Program-made: the position numbers and the translations under genes
In this document: in pieces, positions 23,541 to 36,430 of the stretch
Layout of the letters: each line of letters opens with the position of its first letter
Numbering within the stretch: position 1 is the stretch's first letter
Source of the DNA: Ptiloglossa arizonensis
Lineage: Eukaryota; Arthropoda; Insecta; Hymenoptera; Colletidae
DNA: 64,000 bases
Direction: 5' to 3'
NCBI RefSeq assembly: GCF_051014685.1
Contig: NW_027478923.1
Span: 124,001 to 188,000, forward strand
Notes under the pieces: generated by a model
The model's input: the letters and a program-made list of their open reading frames with translations, nothing else
What the model was told of the DNA's origin: nothing
Database searches by the model: none

Positions 23541-25645
23541 GAGCAGCAGAAGTGCGAAAAATTTGTTGTCTTCTCATCCATTTCTTGTCTTCAAACTCCC
23601 ATATCTCGCGAACGGATTGACCTAACCCAAAAATGCAAATTGCATTTGAAAGTAGAAACTCGCCCGATCACAACGGTACGTGCATTTTTCCTCTAGGCCA
23701 TTTTGGTTAAGCGTTTGGAGCAGCAGAATTGCGAAAAATTTGTTCTCTTCTCAACCATTTCTTAGCTTCAAACTCTCATATCTCGCGAACGGATTGACCT
23801 AACCCAAAAATTCCTATTGCATCTGAAAGTAGAAACTCGCCCGATTACAACGGTACGGGTATTCTTCCCATAGGCCATTCTGGTTAAGCTATTGGAGCAG
23901 CAGAAGTGCGAAAAATTTGTTGTCTTGTCAACCATTTCTCAGCTTCAAAGTTCCATATCTCGCGAGCGGATTGACCTAACCCAAAAATTCCTATTGTAAC
24001 TGAAAGTAGAAGCTCGTCCGATTACAACGGTACGGGTATTTTTCCCCTAGGCCATTCTGGTTAAGCGATTGGAGCAGCAGAAGTGCGAAAAATTTGTTGT
24101 CTTGTCAACCATTTCTTAGCTTCAAAGTCCCATATCTCGCGAACGGATTGACCTAACCCAAAAATTCCTATTGTAACTGAAAGTAGAGACTCGTCCGATT
24201 ACAACGGTATGGGTATTTTTCCCTAGGCCACTCTGGTTAAGCGTTTGGAGCAGCAGAAGTGCGAAAAATTTGTTGTCTTCTCAACCATTCCTTAGCTTCA
24301 ATTTCCCATATCTCGCGAACGGATTGACCTAACCCAAAAATTCAAATTGCATTTGAAAGTAGAAACTCGCCCGATCACAACGGTACGTGCATTTTTTCTC
24401 TAGGCCATTCTGGTTAAGCGTTTGGAGCAGCAGAATTGCGAAAAATTTGTTCTCTTCTCAACCATTTCTTAGCTTCAAACTCTCATATCTCGCGAACGGA
24501 TTGACCTAACCCAAAAATTCCTATTGCATCTGAAAGTAGAAACTCGCCCGATTACAACGGTACGGGTATTCTTCCCATAGGCCATTCTGGTTAAGCGATT
24601 GGAGCAGCAGAAGTGCGAAAAATTTGTTGTCTTGTCAACCATTTCTCAGCTTCAAAGTTCCATATCTCGCGAGCGGATTGACCTAACCCAAAAATTCCTA
24701 TTGTAACTGAAAGTAGAAGCTCGTCCGATTACAACGGTACGGGTATTTTTCCCCTAGGCCATTCTGGTTAAGCGATTGGAGCAGCAGAAGTGCGAAAAAT
24801 TTGTTGTCTTGTCAACCATTTCTTAGCTTCAAAGTCCCATATCTCGCGAACGGATTGACCTAACCCAAAAATTCCTATTGTAACTGAAAGTAGAGACTCG
24901 TCCGATTACAACGGTATGGGTATTTTTCCTTAGGCCACTCTGGTTAAGCGTTTGGAGCAGCAGAAGTGCGAAAAATTTGTTGTCTTCTCAACCATTCCTT
25001 AGCTTCAATTTCCCATATCTCGCGAACGGATGGGCCTAACCGTAAAATTCCTATTGCATTTGAAAGTAGAAACTCGCCCGATTACAACAGTACGTGTATT
25101 TTTCCCCTAGGCCATTCTGGTTAAGCGATTGGAGCAGCAGAAGTGCGAAAAATTTGTTGCCTTGTCAACCATTTCTTAGCTTCAAAGTACCATATCTCGC
25201 GAACGGATTGACCTAACCCAAAAATTCCTATTGTAACTGAAAGTAGAAACTCGTCCGATTACAACGGTATGGGTATTTTTTCCCTAGGCCATTCTGGTTA
25301 AGCGTTTGGAGCAGCAGAAGTGCGAAAAATTTGTTGTCTTCTCAACCATTTCTTAGCTTCAATGTCCTATATCTCGCGAACGGATTGACCTAACCCAAAA
25401 ATTCCTATTGCATCTGAAAGTTGAAACTCGCCCGATTACAACGGTATGTGTATTTTTTTCCTGGGCCACTCTGGTTAAGCGTTTGGAGCAGCAGAAGTGC
25501 GAAAAATTTGTTGTCTTCTCAACCATTTCTTGTCTTCAAACCCCCATATCTCGCGAACGGATTGACCTACCCCAAAAATTCAAATTGCATTTGAAAGTAG
25601 AAACTCGCCCGATCACAACGGTACGTGCATTTTTCCTCTAGGCCA
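22190..25645 (+). repeat. Twelve-monomer tandem duplication (offset 2122/1945 bp)
   Basis: The 'gattgacctaaccc ... caaattgcatttg' unit at 22201 recurs at 24323, and the following unit order continues to about 23697 and 25645. The offset changes from 2122 to 1945 bp because of the extra monomer at 23043-23415. At the left junction near 24290-24345 a 'ccttagcttcaatttccc' half is joined to a 'caaattgcattt' half, giving a chimeric monomer at the crossover point. Confidence 0.82.
23043..23415 (+). repeat. Single-monomer tandem duplication (177 bp)
   Basis: Two consecutive units carry 'caaagtaccatatct' (23061 and 23238), 'gtaactg' and 'acaacagtatggg'. The related block near 33.2 kb has only one such unit, and there it reads 'acaacggtatggg'. 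The g-to-a change is in both local copies, so it came before this duplication. Confidence 0.82.
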
Positions 25646-27235
25646 TTCTGGTTAAGCGTTTGGAGCAGCAGAATTGCGAAAAATTTGTTCTCTTCTCAAC
25701 CATTTCTTAGCTTCAAACTCTCATATCTCGCGAGCGGATTGACCTAACCCAAAAATTCCTATTGTAACTGAAAGTAGAAGCTCGTCCGATTACAACGGTA
25801 CGGGTATTTTTCCCCTAGGCCATTCTGGTTAAGCGATTGGAGCAGCAGAAGTGCGAAAAATTTGTTGTCTTGTCAACCATTTCTTAGCTTCAAAGTCCCA
25901 TATCTCGCGAACGGATTGACCTAACCCAAAAATTCCTATTGTAACTGAAAGTAGAGACTCGTCCGATTACAACGGTATGGGTATTTTTCCCTAGGCCACT
26001 CTGGTTAAGCGTTTGGAGCAGCAGAAGTGCGAAAAATTTGTTGTCTTCTCAACCATTCCTTAGCTTCAATTTCCCATATCTCGCGAACGGATTGAACTAA
26101 CCCAAAAATTTCTATTGCATCTGAAAGTAGAAACTCGCCCGATTACAACGGTATGTGTATTTTTTCCCTGGGCCATTCTGGTTAAGCGTTTGGAGCAGCA
26201 GAAGTGCGAAAAGTTTGTTGTCTTCTCAACCAGTTCTTAGCTTCAAACTCCCATATCTCGCGAACGGATTGACCTAACCCAAAAATTCCTGTTGCATCTG
26301 AAAGTAGAAACTCGCCCGATTACAACGGTATGTGTATTTTTTACCTAGGCCATTCTGGTTAAGCGTTTGGAGCAGCAGAAGTGCGAAAAATTTGTTGTCT
26401 TCTCAACCATTCCTTAGCTTCAATTTCCCATATCTCGCGAACGGATTGAACTAACCCAAAAATTCCTATTGCATCTGAAAGTAGAAACTCGCCCGATTAC
26501 AACGGTGTGTGTATTTTTTCCCTAGGCCATTCTGGTTAAGCGTTTGGAGCAGCAGAATTGCGAAAAATATGTTCTCTTCTCAACCATTTCTTGTCTTCAA
26601 ACTCCCATATCTCGCGAACGGATTGACCTAACCCAAAAATTCAAATTGCATTTGAAAGTAGAAACTCGCCCGATCACAACGGTACGTGCATTTTTCCTCT
26701 AGGCCATTCTGGTTAAGCGTTTGGAGCAGCAGAATTGCGAAAAATTTGTTCTCTTCTCAACCATTTCTTAGCTTCAAACTCTCATATCTCGCAACAGATT
26801 GACCTAACCCAAAAATTCCTATTGCATTTGAAAGTAGAAACTCGCCCGATTACAACGGTGTGTTTATTTTTTCCCTAGGCCACTCTGGTTAAGCGTTTGG
26901 AGCAGCAGAATTGCGAATAATTTGTTCTCTTCTCAACCATTTCTTAGCTTCAAACTCCCATATGTCGCGAACGGATTGACCTAACCCAAAAATTCCTATT
27001 GCATTTGAAAGTAGAAACTCGCCCGATTACAACGGTACGTGTATTTTCTCTCTAGGCCATTCTGGTTAAGCGTTTGGAGCAGCAGAAGTGCGAAAAATTT
27101 GTTGTCTTCTCAACCATTCCTTAGCTTCAATTTCCCATATCTCGCGAACGGATTGAACTAACCCAAAAATTCCAATTGCATCTGAAAGTAGAAACTCGCC
27201 CGATTACAACGGTGTGTGTATTTTTTCCCTAGGCC
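25646..27235 (+). repeat. Mosaic satellite segment with chimeric monomers
   Basis: Nine monomers of mixed origin. The unit near 25670-25790 has a 'caaactctcatatctcgcg' left half and an 'agcggattgacc ... gtaactg' right half that elsewhere sit in different variants. Near 26795 'ctcgcaacagattg' is an F-like lesion on an otherwise different unit. Near 26341 'ttacctagg' is private. Segments match short parts of 19.7-21.9 kb and 27.2 kb. Confidence 0.7.
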
Positions 27236-28010
27236 ATTCTGGTTAAGCGTTTGGAGCAGCAGAATTGCGAAAAATATGTTCTCTTCTCAACCATTTCTTG
27301 TCTTCAAACTCCCATATCTCGCGAACGGATTGACCTAACCCAAAAATTCCTATTGCATTTGAAAGTAGAAACTCGCCCGATTACAAAGGTATGTGTACTT
27401 TTTCCTTAGGCCTTTCTGGTTAAGCGTTTGGAGCAGCAGAATTGCGAAAAATTTGTTCTCTTCTCAACCGTTTCTTAGCATCAAACTCCCATATCTCGCG
27501 AACGGATAGACCTAACCCAAAAATTCCTATTGCATTTGAAAGTAGAAACTCGCCCGATCACAACGGTACGTGCATTTTTTCTCTAGGCCATTCTGGTTAA
27601 GCGTTTGGAGCAGCAGAATTGCGAAAAATTTGTTCTCTTCTCAACCATTTCTTAGCTTCAAACTCTCATATCTCGCGAACGGATTGACCTAACCCAAAAA
27701 TTCCTATTGCATCTGAAAGTAGAAACTCGCACGATTACAACGGTACGGGTATTCTTCCCCTAGGCCATTCTGGTTAAGCGATTGAAGCAGCAGGAGTGCG
27801 AACAATTTGTTGTCTTGTCAACCATTTCTTAGCTTCAAAGTTCCATATCTCGCGAACGGATTGACCTAACCCAAAAATTCCTATTGTAACTGAAAGTAGA
27901 AGCTCGTCCGATTACAACGGTACGGGTATTTTTCCCCTAGGCCATTCTGGTTAAGCGATTGGAGCAGCAGAAGTGCGACAAATTTGTTGTCTTCTCAACC
28001 ATTTCTTAGC
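27236..28010 (+). repeat. Block shared with 36611-37360 and 39443-40200
   Basis: Diagnostic strings are 'acaaaggtatgtgt' with 'ccttaggcctttctgg', 'caaccgtttcttagcatc', 'aactcgcacgattac' and 'gattgaagcagcagg'. All three copies keep the same order. 'tgtactttttcc' near 27394 and 'gcgaacaattt' near 27798 are private to this copy. Confidence 0.82.
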
Positions 28011-28647
28011 TTCAATGTCCCATATCTCGCGAACGGATTGACCTAACCCAAAAATTCCTATTGCATCTGAAAGTTGATACTCGCCCGATTACAACGGTAT
28101 GTGTATTTTTTCCCTGGGCCATTCTGGTTAAGCGTTTGGAGCAGCAGAAGTGCGAAAAATTTGTTGTCTTCTCAACCAGTTCTTAGCTTCAAACTCCCAT
28201 ATCTCGCGAACGGATTGACCTAACCCAAAAATTCCTGTTGCATCTGAAAGTAGAAACTCGCCCGATTACAACGGTATGTGTATTTTTTCCCTAGGCCATT
28301 CTGGTTAAGCGTTTGGAGCAGCAGAATTGCGAAAATTTTTTGCCTTCTCAACCATTTCTTGCCTTCAAACTCCCATATCTCGCAACGGATTGACCTAACC
28401 CAAAAATTCCTATTGCATTTGAAAGTAGAAACTCGCCCGATTACAACGGTGTGTGTATTTTTTCCCTAGGCGACTCTGGTTAAGCGTTTGGAGCAGCAGA
28501 ATTGCGAATAATTTGTTCTGTTCTTAACCATTTCTTAGCTTCAAACTCCCATATGTCGCGAACGGATTGACCTAACCCAAAAATTCCTATTGCATCTGAA
28601 AGTAGAAACTCGCCCGATTACAACCGTATGTGTATTTTTTCCCTAGG

Positions 28648-30594
28648 CCATTCTGGTTAAGCGTTTGGAGCAGCAGAATTGCGAAAAATTTGTTCTCTTC
28701 TCAACCATTTCTTAGCTTCAAACTCCCATATCTCGCGAACGGATTGGCCTAACCCAAAAATTCCTATTGCATTTGAAAGTAGAAACTCGCCCGATTACAA
28801 CGGTACGTGTATTTTCTCTCTAGGCCATTCTGGTTAAGCGTTTGGAGCAGCAGAAGTGCGAAAAATTTGTTGTCTTCTCAACCATTCCTTAGCTTCAATT
28901 TCCCATATCTCGCGAACGGATTGAACTAACCCAAAAATTCCTATTGCATCTGAAAGTAGAAACTCGCCCGATTACAACGGTGTGTGTATTTTTTCCCTAG
29001 GCCATTCTGGTTAAGCGTTTGGAGCAGCAGAATTGCGAAAAATATGTTCTCTTCTCAACCATTTCTTAGCTTCAAACTCGCATATCTCGCGAACGGATGG
29101 GCCTAACCCTAAAATTCCTATTGCATTTGAAAGTAGAAACTCGCCCGATTACAACGGTACGTTTATTTTTTCCCTAGGCCACTCTGGTTAAGCGATTGGA
29201 GCAGCAGAATTGCGAATAATTTGTTCTCTTCTCAACCATTTCTTAGCTTCAAACTCCCATATGTCGCGAACGGATTGACCTAACCCAAAAATTCCTATTG
29301 CATCTGAGAGTAGAAACTCGTCCGATTACAACCGTATGTTTATTTTTTCCCTAGGCCATTCTGGTTAAGCGTTTGGAGCAGCAGAATTGCGAAAAATTTG
29401 TTCTCTTCTCAACCATTTCTTAGCTTCAAACTCCCATATCTCGCGAACGGATTGGCCTAACCCAAAAATTCCTATTGCATTTGAAAGTAGAAACTCGCCC
29501 GATTACAACGGTACGTGTATTTTCTCTCTAGGCCATTCTGGTTAAGCGTTTGGAGCAGCAGAAGTGCGAAAAATTTGTTGTCTTCTCAACCATTCCTTAG
29601 CTTCAATTTCCCATATCTCGCGAACGGATTGAACTAACCCAAAAATTCCTATTGCATCTGAAAGTAGAAACTCGCCCGATTACAACGGTGTGTGTATTTT
29701 TTCCCTAGGCCATTCTGGTTAAGCGTTTGGAGCAGCAGAATTGCGAAAAATATGTTCTCTTCTCAACCATTTCTTAGCTTCAAACTCGCATATCTCGCGA
29801 ACGGATGGGCCTAACCCTAAAATTCCTATTGCATTTGAAAGTAGAAACTCGCCCGATTACAACGGTACGTTTATTTTTTCCCTAGGCCACTCTGGTTAAG
29901 CGATTGGAGCAGCAGAATTGCGAATAATTTGTTCTCTTCTCAACCATTTCTTAGCTTCAAACTCCCATATGTCGCGAACGGATTGACCTAACCCAAAAAT
30001 TCCTATTGCATCTGAGAGTAGAAACTCGCCCGATTACAACCGTATGTTTATTTTTTCCCTAGGCCATTCTGGTTAAGCGTTTGGAGCAGCAGAATTGCGA
30101 AAAATTTGTTCTCTTCTCAACCATTTCTTAGCTTCAAACTCCCATATCTCGCGAACGGATTGGCCTAACCCAAAAATTCCTATTGCATTTGAAAGTAGAA
30201 ACTCGCCCGATTACAACGGTACGTGTATTTTCTCTCTAGGCCATTCTGGTTAAGCGTTTGGAGCAGCAGAAGTGCGAAAAATTTGTTGTCTTCTCAACCA
30301 TTCCTTAGCTTCAATTTCACATATCTCGCGAACGGATTGAACTAACCCAAAAATTCCTATTGCATCTGAAGGTAGAAACTCGCCCGATTACAACGGTATG
30401 TGTATTTTTTCACTAGGCCATTCTGGTTAAGCGTTTGGAGCAGCAGAATTGCGAAAAATATGTTCTCTTCTCAACCATTTCTTAGCTTCAAACTCTCATA
30501 TCTCGCGAACGGATGGGCCTAACCCTAAAATTCCTATTGCATTTGAAAGTAGAAACTCGCCCGATTACAACGGTGTGTGTATTTTTTCCCTAGG
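28648..30594 (+). repeat. Clean ABCD higher-order repeat, 708-bp unit, 2.75 copies
   Basis: Eleven consecutive monomers of exactly 177 bp start at 28648, 28825, 29002, 29179, 29356, 29533, 29710, 29887, 30064, 30241 and 30418. The type order is A-B-C-D-A-B-C-D-A-B-C. A has 'ttggcctaaccc' and 'ctctctagg'; B has 'ccttagcttcaatttccc' and 'ttgaactaaccc'; C has 'aatatgttctc' and 'tgggcctaaccctaaa'; D has 'gcgaataat' and 'catatgtcgcg'. Corresponding units 708 bp apart are more alike than neighbours. The same order appears in part at 1.9-3.0, 9.9-10.4, 16.6-17.8 and 20.5-21.7 kb. Confidence 0.9.
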
Positions 30595-33474
30595 CCACTC
30601 TGGTTAAGCGTTTGGAGCAGCAGAATTGCGAATAATTTGTTCTCTTCTTAACCATTTCTTAGCTTCAAACTCCCATATGTCGCGAACGGATTGACCTAAC
30701 CTAAAAATTCCTATTGCATCTGAAAGTAGAAACTCGCCCGATTACAACCGTATGTGTATTTTTTCCCTAGGCCATTCTGGTTAAGCGTTTGGAGCAGCAG
30801 AATTGCGAAAAATTTGTTGTCTTCTCAACCATTCCTTAGCTTCAATTTCCCATATCTCGCGAACGGATTGAACTAACCCAAAAATTCCTATTGCATCTGA
30901 AAGTAGAAACTCGCCCGATTACAACGGTGTGTGTATTTTTTCCCTAGGCCATTCTGGTTAAGCGTTTGGAGCAGCAGAATTGCGAAAAATATGTTCTCTT
31001 CTCAACCATTTCTTAGCTTCAAACTCGCATATCTCGCGAACGGATGGGCCTAACCCTAAAATTCCTATTGCATTTGAAAGTAGAAACTCGCCCGATTACA
31101 ACGGTACGTTTATTTTTTACCTAGGCCACTCTGGTTAAGCGATTGGAGCAGCAGAATTGCGAATAATTTGTTCTCTTCTCAACCATTTCTTAGCTTCAAA
31201 CTCCCATATGTCGCGAACGGATTGACCTAACCCAAAAAATCCTATTGCATCTGAGAGTAGAAACTCGCCCGATTACAACCGTATGTTTATTTTTTCCCTA
31301 GGCCATTCTGGTTAAGCGTTTGGAGCAGCAGAATTGCGAAAAATTTGTTATCTTCTCAACCATTTCTTAGCTTCAAACTCCCATATCTCGCGAACGGATT
31401 GGCCTAACCCAAAAATTCCTATTGCATTTGAAAGTAGAAACTCGCCCGATTACAACGGTACGTGTATTTTCTCTCTAGGCCATTCTGGTTAAGCGTTTGG
31501 AGCAGCAGAAGTGCGGAAAATTTGTTGTCTTCTCAACCATTCCTTAGCTTCAATTTCCCATATCTCGCGAACGGATTGAACTAACCCAAAAATTCCTATT
31601 GCATCTGAAGGTAGAAACTCGCCCGATTACAACGGTATGTGTATTTTTTCCCTAGGCCATTCTGGTTAAGCGTTTGGAGCAGCAGAATTGCGAAAAATAT
31701 GTTCTCTTCTCAACCATTTCTTAGCTTCAAACTCTCATATCTCGCGAACGGATGGGCCTAACCCTAAAATTCCTATTGCATTTGAAAGTAGAAACTCGCC
31801 CGATTACAACGGTGTGTGTATTTTTTCCCTAGGCCATTCTGGTTAAGCGTTTGGAGCAGCAGAAGTGCGAAAAATTTGTTGTCTTCTCAACCATTTCTTA
31901 GCTTCAATGTCCCATATCTCGCGAACGGATTGAGCTAACCCAAAAATTCCTATTGCATCTGAAAGTAGAAACTCGTCCGATTACAACGGTATGGGTATTT
32001 TTTCCCTAGGCCACTCTGGTTAAGCGTTTGGAGCAGCAGAAGTGCGAAAAATTTGTTGTCTTCTCAACCATTTCTTAGCTTCAAAGTCCCATATCTCGCG
32101 AACGGATTGACCAAACCCAAAAATTCCTGCTGCATATGAAAGTAGAAACTCGCCCGATTACAACGGTACGTGTATTTTCCCCATAGGCTATTCTGGTTAA
32201 GCGATTGGAGCAGCAGAAGTGCGAAAAATTTGTTGTCATATCAACCATTTCCTAGATTCAAAGTCCCATATCTCGCGAACGGATTGACCTAACCCAAAAA
32301 TTCAAATTGCATTTGAAAGTAGAAACTCGCCCGATCACAACGGTACGTGCATTTTTTCTCTAGGCCATTCTGGTTAAGCGTTTGGAGCAGCAGAATTGCG
32401 AAAAATTTGTTCTCTTCTCAACCATTTCTTAGCTTCAAACTCTCATATCTCGCGAACGGATTGACCTAACCCAAAAATTCCTATTGCATCTGAAAGTAGA
32501 AACTCGCCCGATTACAACGGTACGGGTATTCTTCCCATAGGCCATTCTGGTTAAGCGATTGGAGCAGCAGAAGTGCGAAAAATTTGTTGTCTTGTCAACC
32601 ATTTCTCAGCTTCAAAGTTCCATATCTCGCGAGCGGATTGACCTAACCCAAAAATTCCTATTGTAACTGAAAGTAGAAGCTCGTCCGATTACAACGGTAC
32701 GGGTATTTTTCCCCTAGGCCATTCTGGTTAAGCGATTGGAGCAGCAGAAGTGCGAAAAATTTGTTGTCTTGTCAACCATTTCTTAGCTTCAAAGTCCCAT
32801 ATCTCGCGAACGGATTGACCTAACCCAAAAATTCCTATTGTAACTGAAAGTAGAGACTCGTCCGATTACAACGGTATGGGTATTTTTCCTTAGGCCACTC
32901 TGGTTAAGCGTTTGGAGCAGCAGAAGTGCGAAAAATTTGTTGTCTTCTCAACCATTCCTTAGCTTCAATTTCCCATATCTCGCGAACGGATGGGCCTAAC
33001 CGTAAAATTCCTATTGCATTTGAAAGTAGAAACTCGCCCGATTACAACAGTACGTGTATTTTTCCCCTAGGCCATTCTGGTTAAGCGATTGGAGCAGCAG
33101 AAGTGCGAAAAATTTGTTGCCTTGTCAAGCATTTCTTAGCTTCAAAGTACCATATCTCGCGAACGGATTGACCTAACCCAAAAATTCCTATTGTAACTGA
33201 AAGTAGAAACTCGTCCGATTACAACGGTATGGGTATTTTTTCCCTAGGCCATTCTGGTTAAGCGTTTGGAGCAGCAGAAGTGCGAAAAATTTGTTGTCTT
33301 CTCAACCATTTCTTAGCTTCAATGTCCTATATCTCGCGAACGGATTGACCTAACCCAAAAATTCCTATTGCATCTGAAAGTTGAAACTCGCCCGATTACA
33401 ACGGTATGTGTATTTTTTTCCTGGGCCACTCTGGTTAAGCGTTTGGAGCAGCAGAAGTGCGAAAAATTTGTTGT
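30290..33474 (+). repeat. First copy of an 18-monomer (3185-bp) tandem duplication
   Basis: The rare 'ttttttcactaggcc' at about 30408 recurs 3185 bp later at about 33593, and the following unit order is shared. From about 31720 the partner offset becomes 2654 bp, a difference of 531 bp or exactly three monomers. This copy therefore holds three units missing from the second copy. It also overlaps the block shared with 20735-23540. Confidence 0.83.
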
Positions 33475-35974
33475 CTTCTCAACCATTCCTTAGCTTCAAT
33501 TTCCCATATCTCGCGAACGGATTGAACTAACCCAAAAATTCCTATTGCATCTGAAGGTAGAAACTCGCCCGATTACAACGGTATGTGTATTTTTTCACTA
33601 GGCCATTCTGGTTAAGCGTTTGGAGCAGCAGAATTGCGAAAAATATGTTCTCTTCTCAACCATTTCTTAGCTTCAAACTCTCATATCTCGCGAACGGATG
33701 GGCCTAACCCTAAAATTCCTATTGCATTTGAAAGTAGAAACTCGCCCGATTACAACGGTGTGTGTATTTTTTCCCTAGGCCACTCTGGTTAAGCGTTTGG
33801 AGCAGCAGAATTGCGAATAATTTGTTCTCTTCTTAACCATTTCTTAGCTTCAAACTCCCATATGTCGCGAACGGATTGACCTAACCTAAAAATTCCTATT
33901 GCATCTGAAAGTAGAAACTCGCCCGATTACAACCGTATGTGTATTTTTTCCCTAGGCCATTCTGGTTAAGCGTTTGGAGCAGCAGAATTGCGAAAAATTT
34001 GTTGTCTTCTCAACCATTCCTTAGCTTCAATTTCCCATATCTCGCGAACGGATTGAACTAACCCAAAAATTCCTATTGCATCTGAAAGTAGAAACTCGCC
34101 CGATTACAACGGTGTGTGTATTTTTTCCCTAGGCCATTCTGGTTAAGCGTTTGGAGCAGCAGAATTGCGAAAAATATGTTCTCTTCTCAACCATTTCTTA
34201 GCTTCAAACTCGCATATCTCGCGAACGGATGGGCCTAACCCTAAAATTCCTATTGCATTTGAAAGTAGAAACTCGCCCGATTACAACGGTACGTTTATTT
34301 TTTCCCTAGGCCACTCTGGTTAAGCGTTTGGAGCAGCAGAATTGCGAAAAATTTGTTATCTTCTCAACCATTTCTTAGCTTCAAACTCTCATATCTCGCG
34401 AACGGATGGGCCTAACCCTAAAATTCCTATTGCATTTGAAAGTAGAAACTCGCCCGATTACAACGGTGTGTGTATTTTTTCCCTAGGCCATTCTGGTTAA
34501 GCGTTTGGAGCAGCAGAAGTGCGAAAAATTTGTTGTCTTCTCAACCATTTCTTAGCTTCAATGTCCCATATCTCGCGAACGGATTGAGCTAACCCAAAAA
34601 TTCCTATTGCATCTGAAAGTAGAAACTCGTCCGATTACAACGGTATGGGTATTTTTTCCCTAGGCCACTCTGGTTAAGCGTTTGGAGCAGCAGAAGTGCG
34701 AAAAATTTGTTGTCTTCTCAACCATTTCTTAGCTTCAAAGTCCCATATCTCGCGAACGGATTGACCAAACCCAAAAATTCCTGCTGCATATGAAAGTAGA
34801 AACTCGCCCGATTACAACGGTACGTGTATTTTCCCCATAGGCTATTCTGGTTAAGCGATTGGAGCAGCAGAAGTGCGAAAAATTTGTTGTCATATCAACC
34901 ATTTCCTAGATTCAAAGTCCCATATCTCGCGAACGGATTGACCTAACCCAAAAATTCAAATTGCATTTGAAAGTAGAAACTCGCCCGATCACAACGGTAC
35001 GTGCATTTTTTCTCTAGGCCATTCTGGTTAAGCGTTTGGAGCAGCAGAATTGCGAAAAATTTGTTCTCTTCTCAACCATTTCTTAGCTTCAAACTCTCAT
35101 ATCTCGCGAACGGATTGACCTAACCCAAAAATTCCTATTGCATCTGAAAGTAGAAACTCGCCCGATTACAACGGTACGGGTATTCTTCCCATAGGCCATT
35201 CTGGTTAAGCGATTGGAGCAGCAGAAGTGCGAAAAATTTGTTGTCTTGTCAACCATTTCTCAGCTTCAAAGTTCCATATCTCGCGAGCGGATTGACCTAA
35301 CCCAAAAATTCCTATTGTAACTGAAAGTAGAAGCTCGTCCGATTACAACGGTACGGGTATTTTTCCCCTAGGCCATTCTGGTTAAGCGATTGGAGCAGCA
35401 GAAGTGCGAAAAATTTGTTGTCTTGTCAACCATTTCTTAGCTTCAAAGTCCCATATCTCGCGAACGGATTGACCTAACCCAAAAATTCCTATTGTAACTG
35501 AAAGTAGAGACTCGTCCGATTACAACGGTATGGGTATTTTTCCTTAGGCCACTCTGGTTAAGCGTTTGGAGCAGCAGAAGTGCGAAAAATTTGTTGTCTT
35601 CTCAACCATTCCTTAGCTTCAATTTCCCATATCTCGCGAACGGATGGGCCTAACCGTAAAATTCCTATTGCATTTGAAAGTAGAAACCCGCCCGATTACA
35701 ACAGTACGTGTATTTTTCCCCTAGGCCATTCTGGTTAAGCGATTGGAGCAGCAGAAGTGCGAAAAATTTGTTGCCTTGTCAAGCATTTCTTAGCTTCAAA
35801 GTACCATATCTCGCGAACGGATTGACCTAACCCAAAAATTCCTATTGTAACTGAAAGTAGAAACTCGTCCGATTACAACGGTATGGGTATTTTTTCCCTA
35901 GGCCATTCTGGTTAAGCGTTTGGAGCAGCAGAAGTGCGAAAAATTTGTTGTCTTCTCAACCATTTCTTAGCTTC
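33475..35974 (+). repeat. Second copy, internally shortened by three monomers
   Basis: This copy matches 30290-31125 and then 31720-33320. The 531-bp loss maps to about 34310-34390. There one monomer has the left half of the 'ttgttatcttctc' unit (compare about 31348) and the right half of the 'caaactctcatatct ... tgggcctaaccc' unit (compare about 31728). That is a hybrid expected from in-register recombination. 'gaaacccgccc' near 35686 is a later private change. Confidence 0.83.
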
Positions 35975-36430
35975 AATGTCCCATATCTCGCGAACGGATT
36001 GACCTAACCCAAAAATTCCTATTGCATCTGAAAGTTGATACTCGCCCGATTACAACGGTATGTGTATTTTTTCCCTGGGCCATTCTGGTTAAGCGTTTGG
36101 AGCAGCAGAAGTGCGAAAAATTTGTTGTCTTCTCAACCAGTTCTTAGCTTCAAACTCCCATATCTCGCGAACGGATTGACCTAACCCAAAAATTCCTGTT
36201 GCATCTGAAAGTAGAAACTCGCCCGATTACAACGGTATGTGTATTTTTTCCCTAGGCCATTCTGGTTAAGCGTTTGGAGCAGCAGAATTGCGAAAATTTT
36301 TTGCCTTCTCAACCATTTCTTGCCTTCAAACTCCCATATCTCGCAACGGATTGACCTAACCCAAAAATTCCTATTGCATTTGAAAGTAGAAACTCGCCCG
36401 ATTACAACGGTGTGTGTATTTTTTCCCTAG
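35950..36430 (+). repeat. Recurrent cassette ending in F monomer
   Basis: Order: a 'caatgtcccat ... gttgatact ... cctggg' unit, an 'accagttc ... ctgttgc' unit, then an F unit. The same order occurs near 355-882, 9250-9725, 15970-16444, 19865-20334 and 28000-28469, and with 'ttgaactaaccc' in the first unit throughout the right half. This cassette is a second higher-order theme beside ABCD. Confidence 0.8.
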
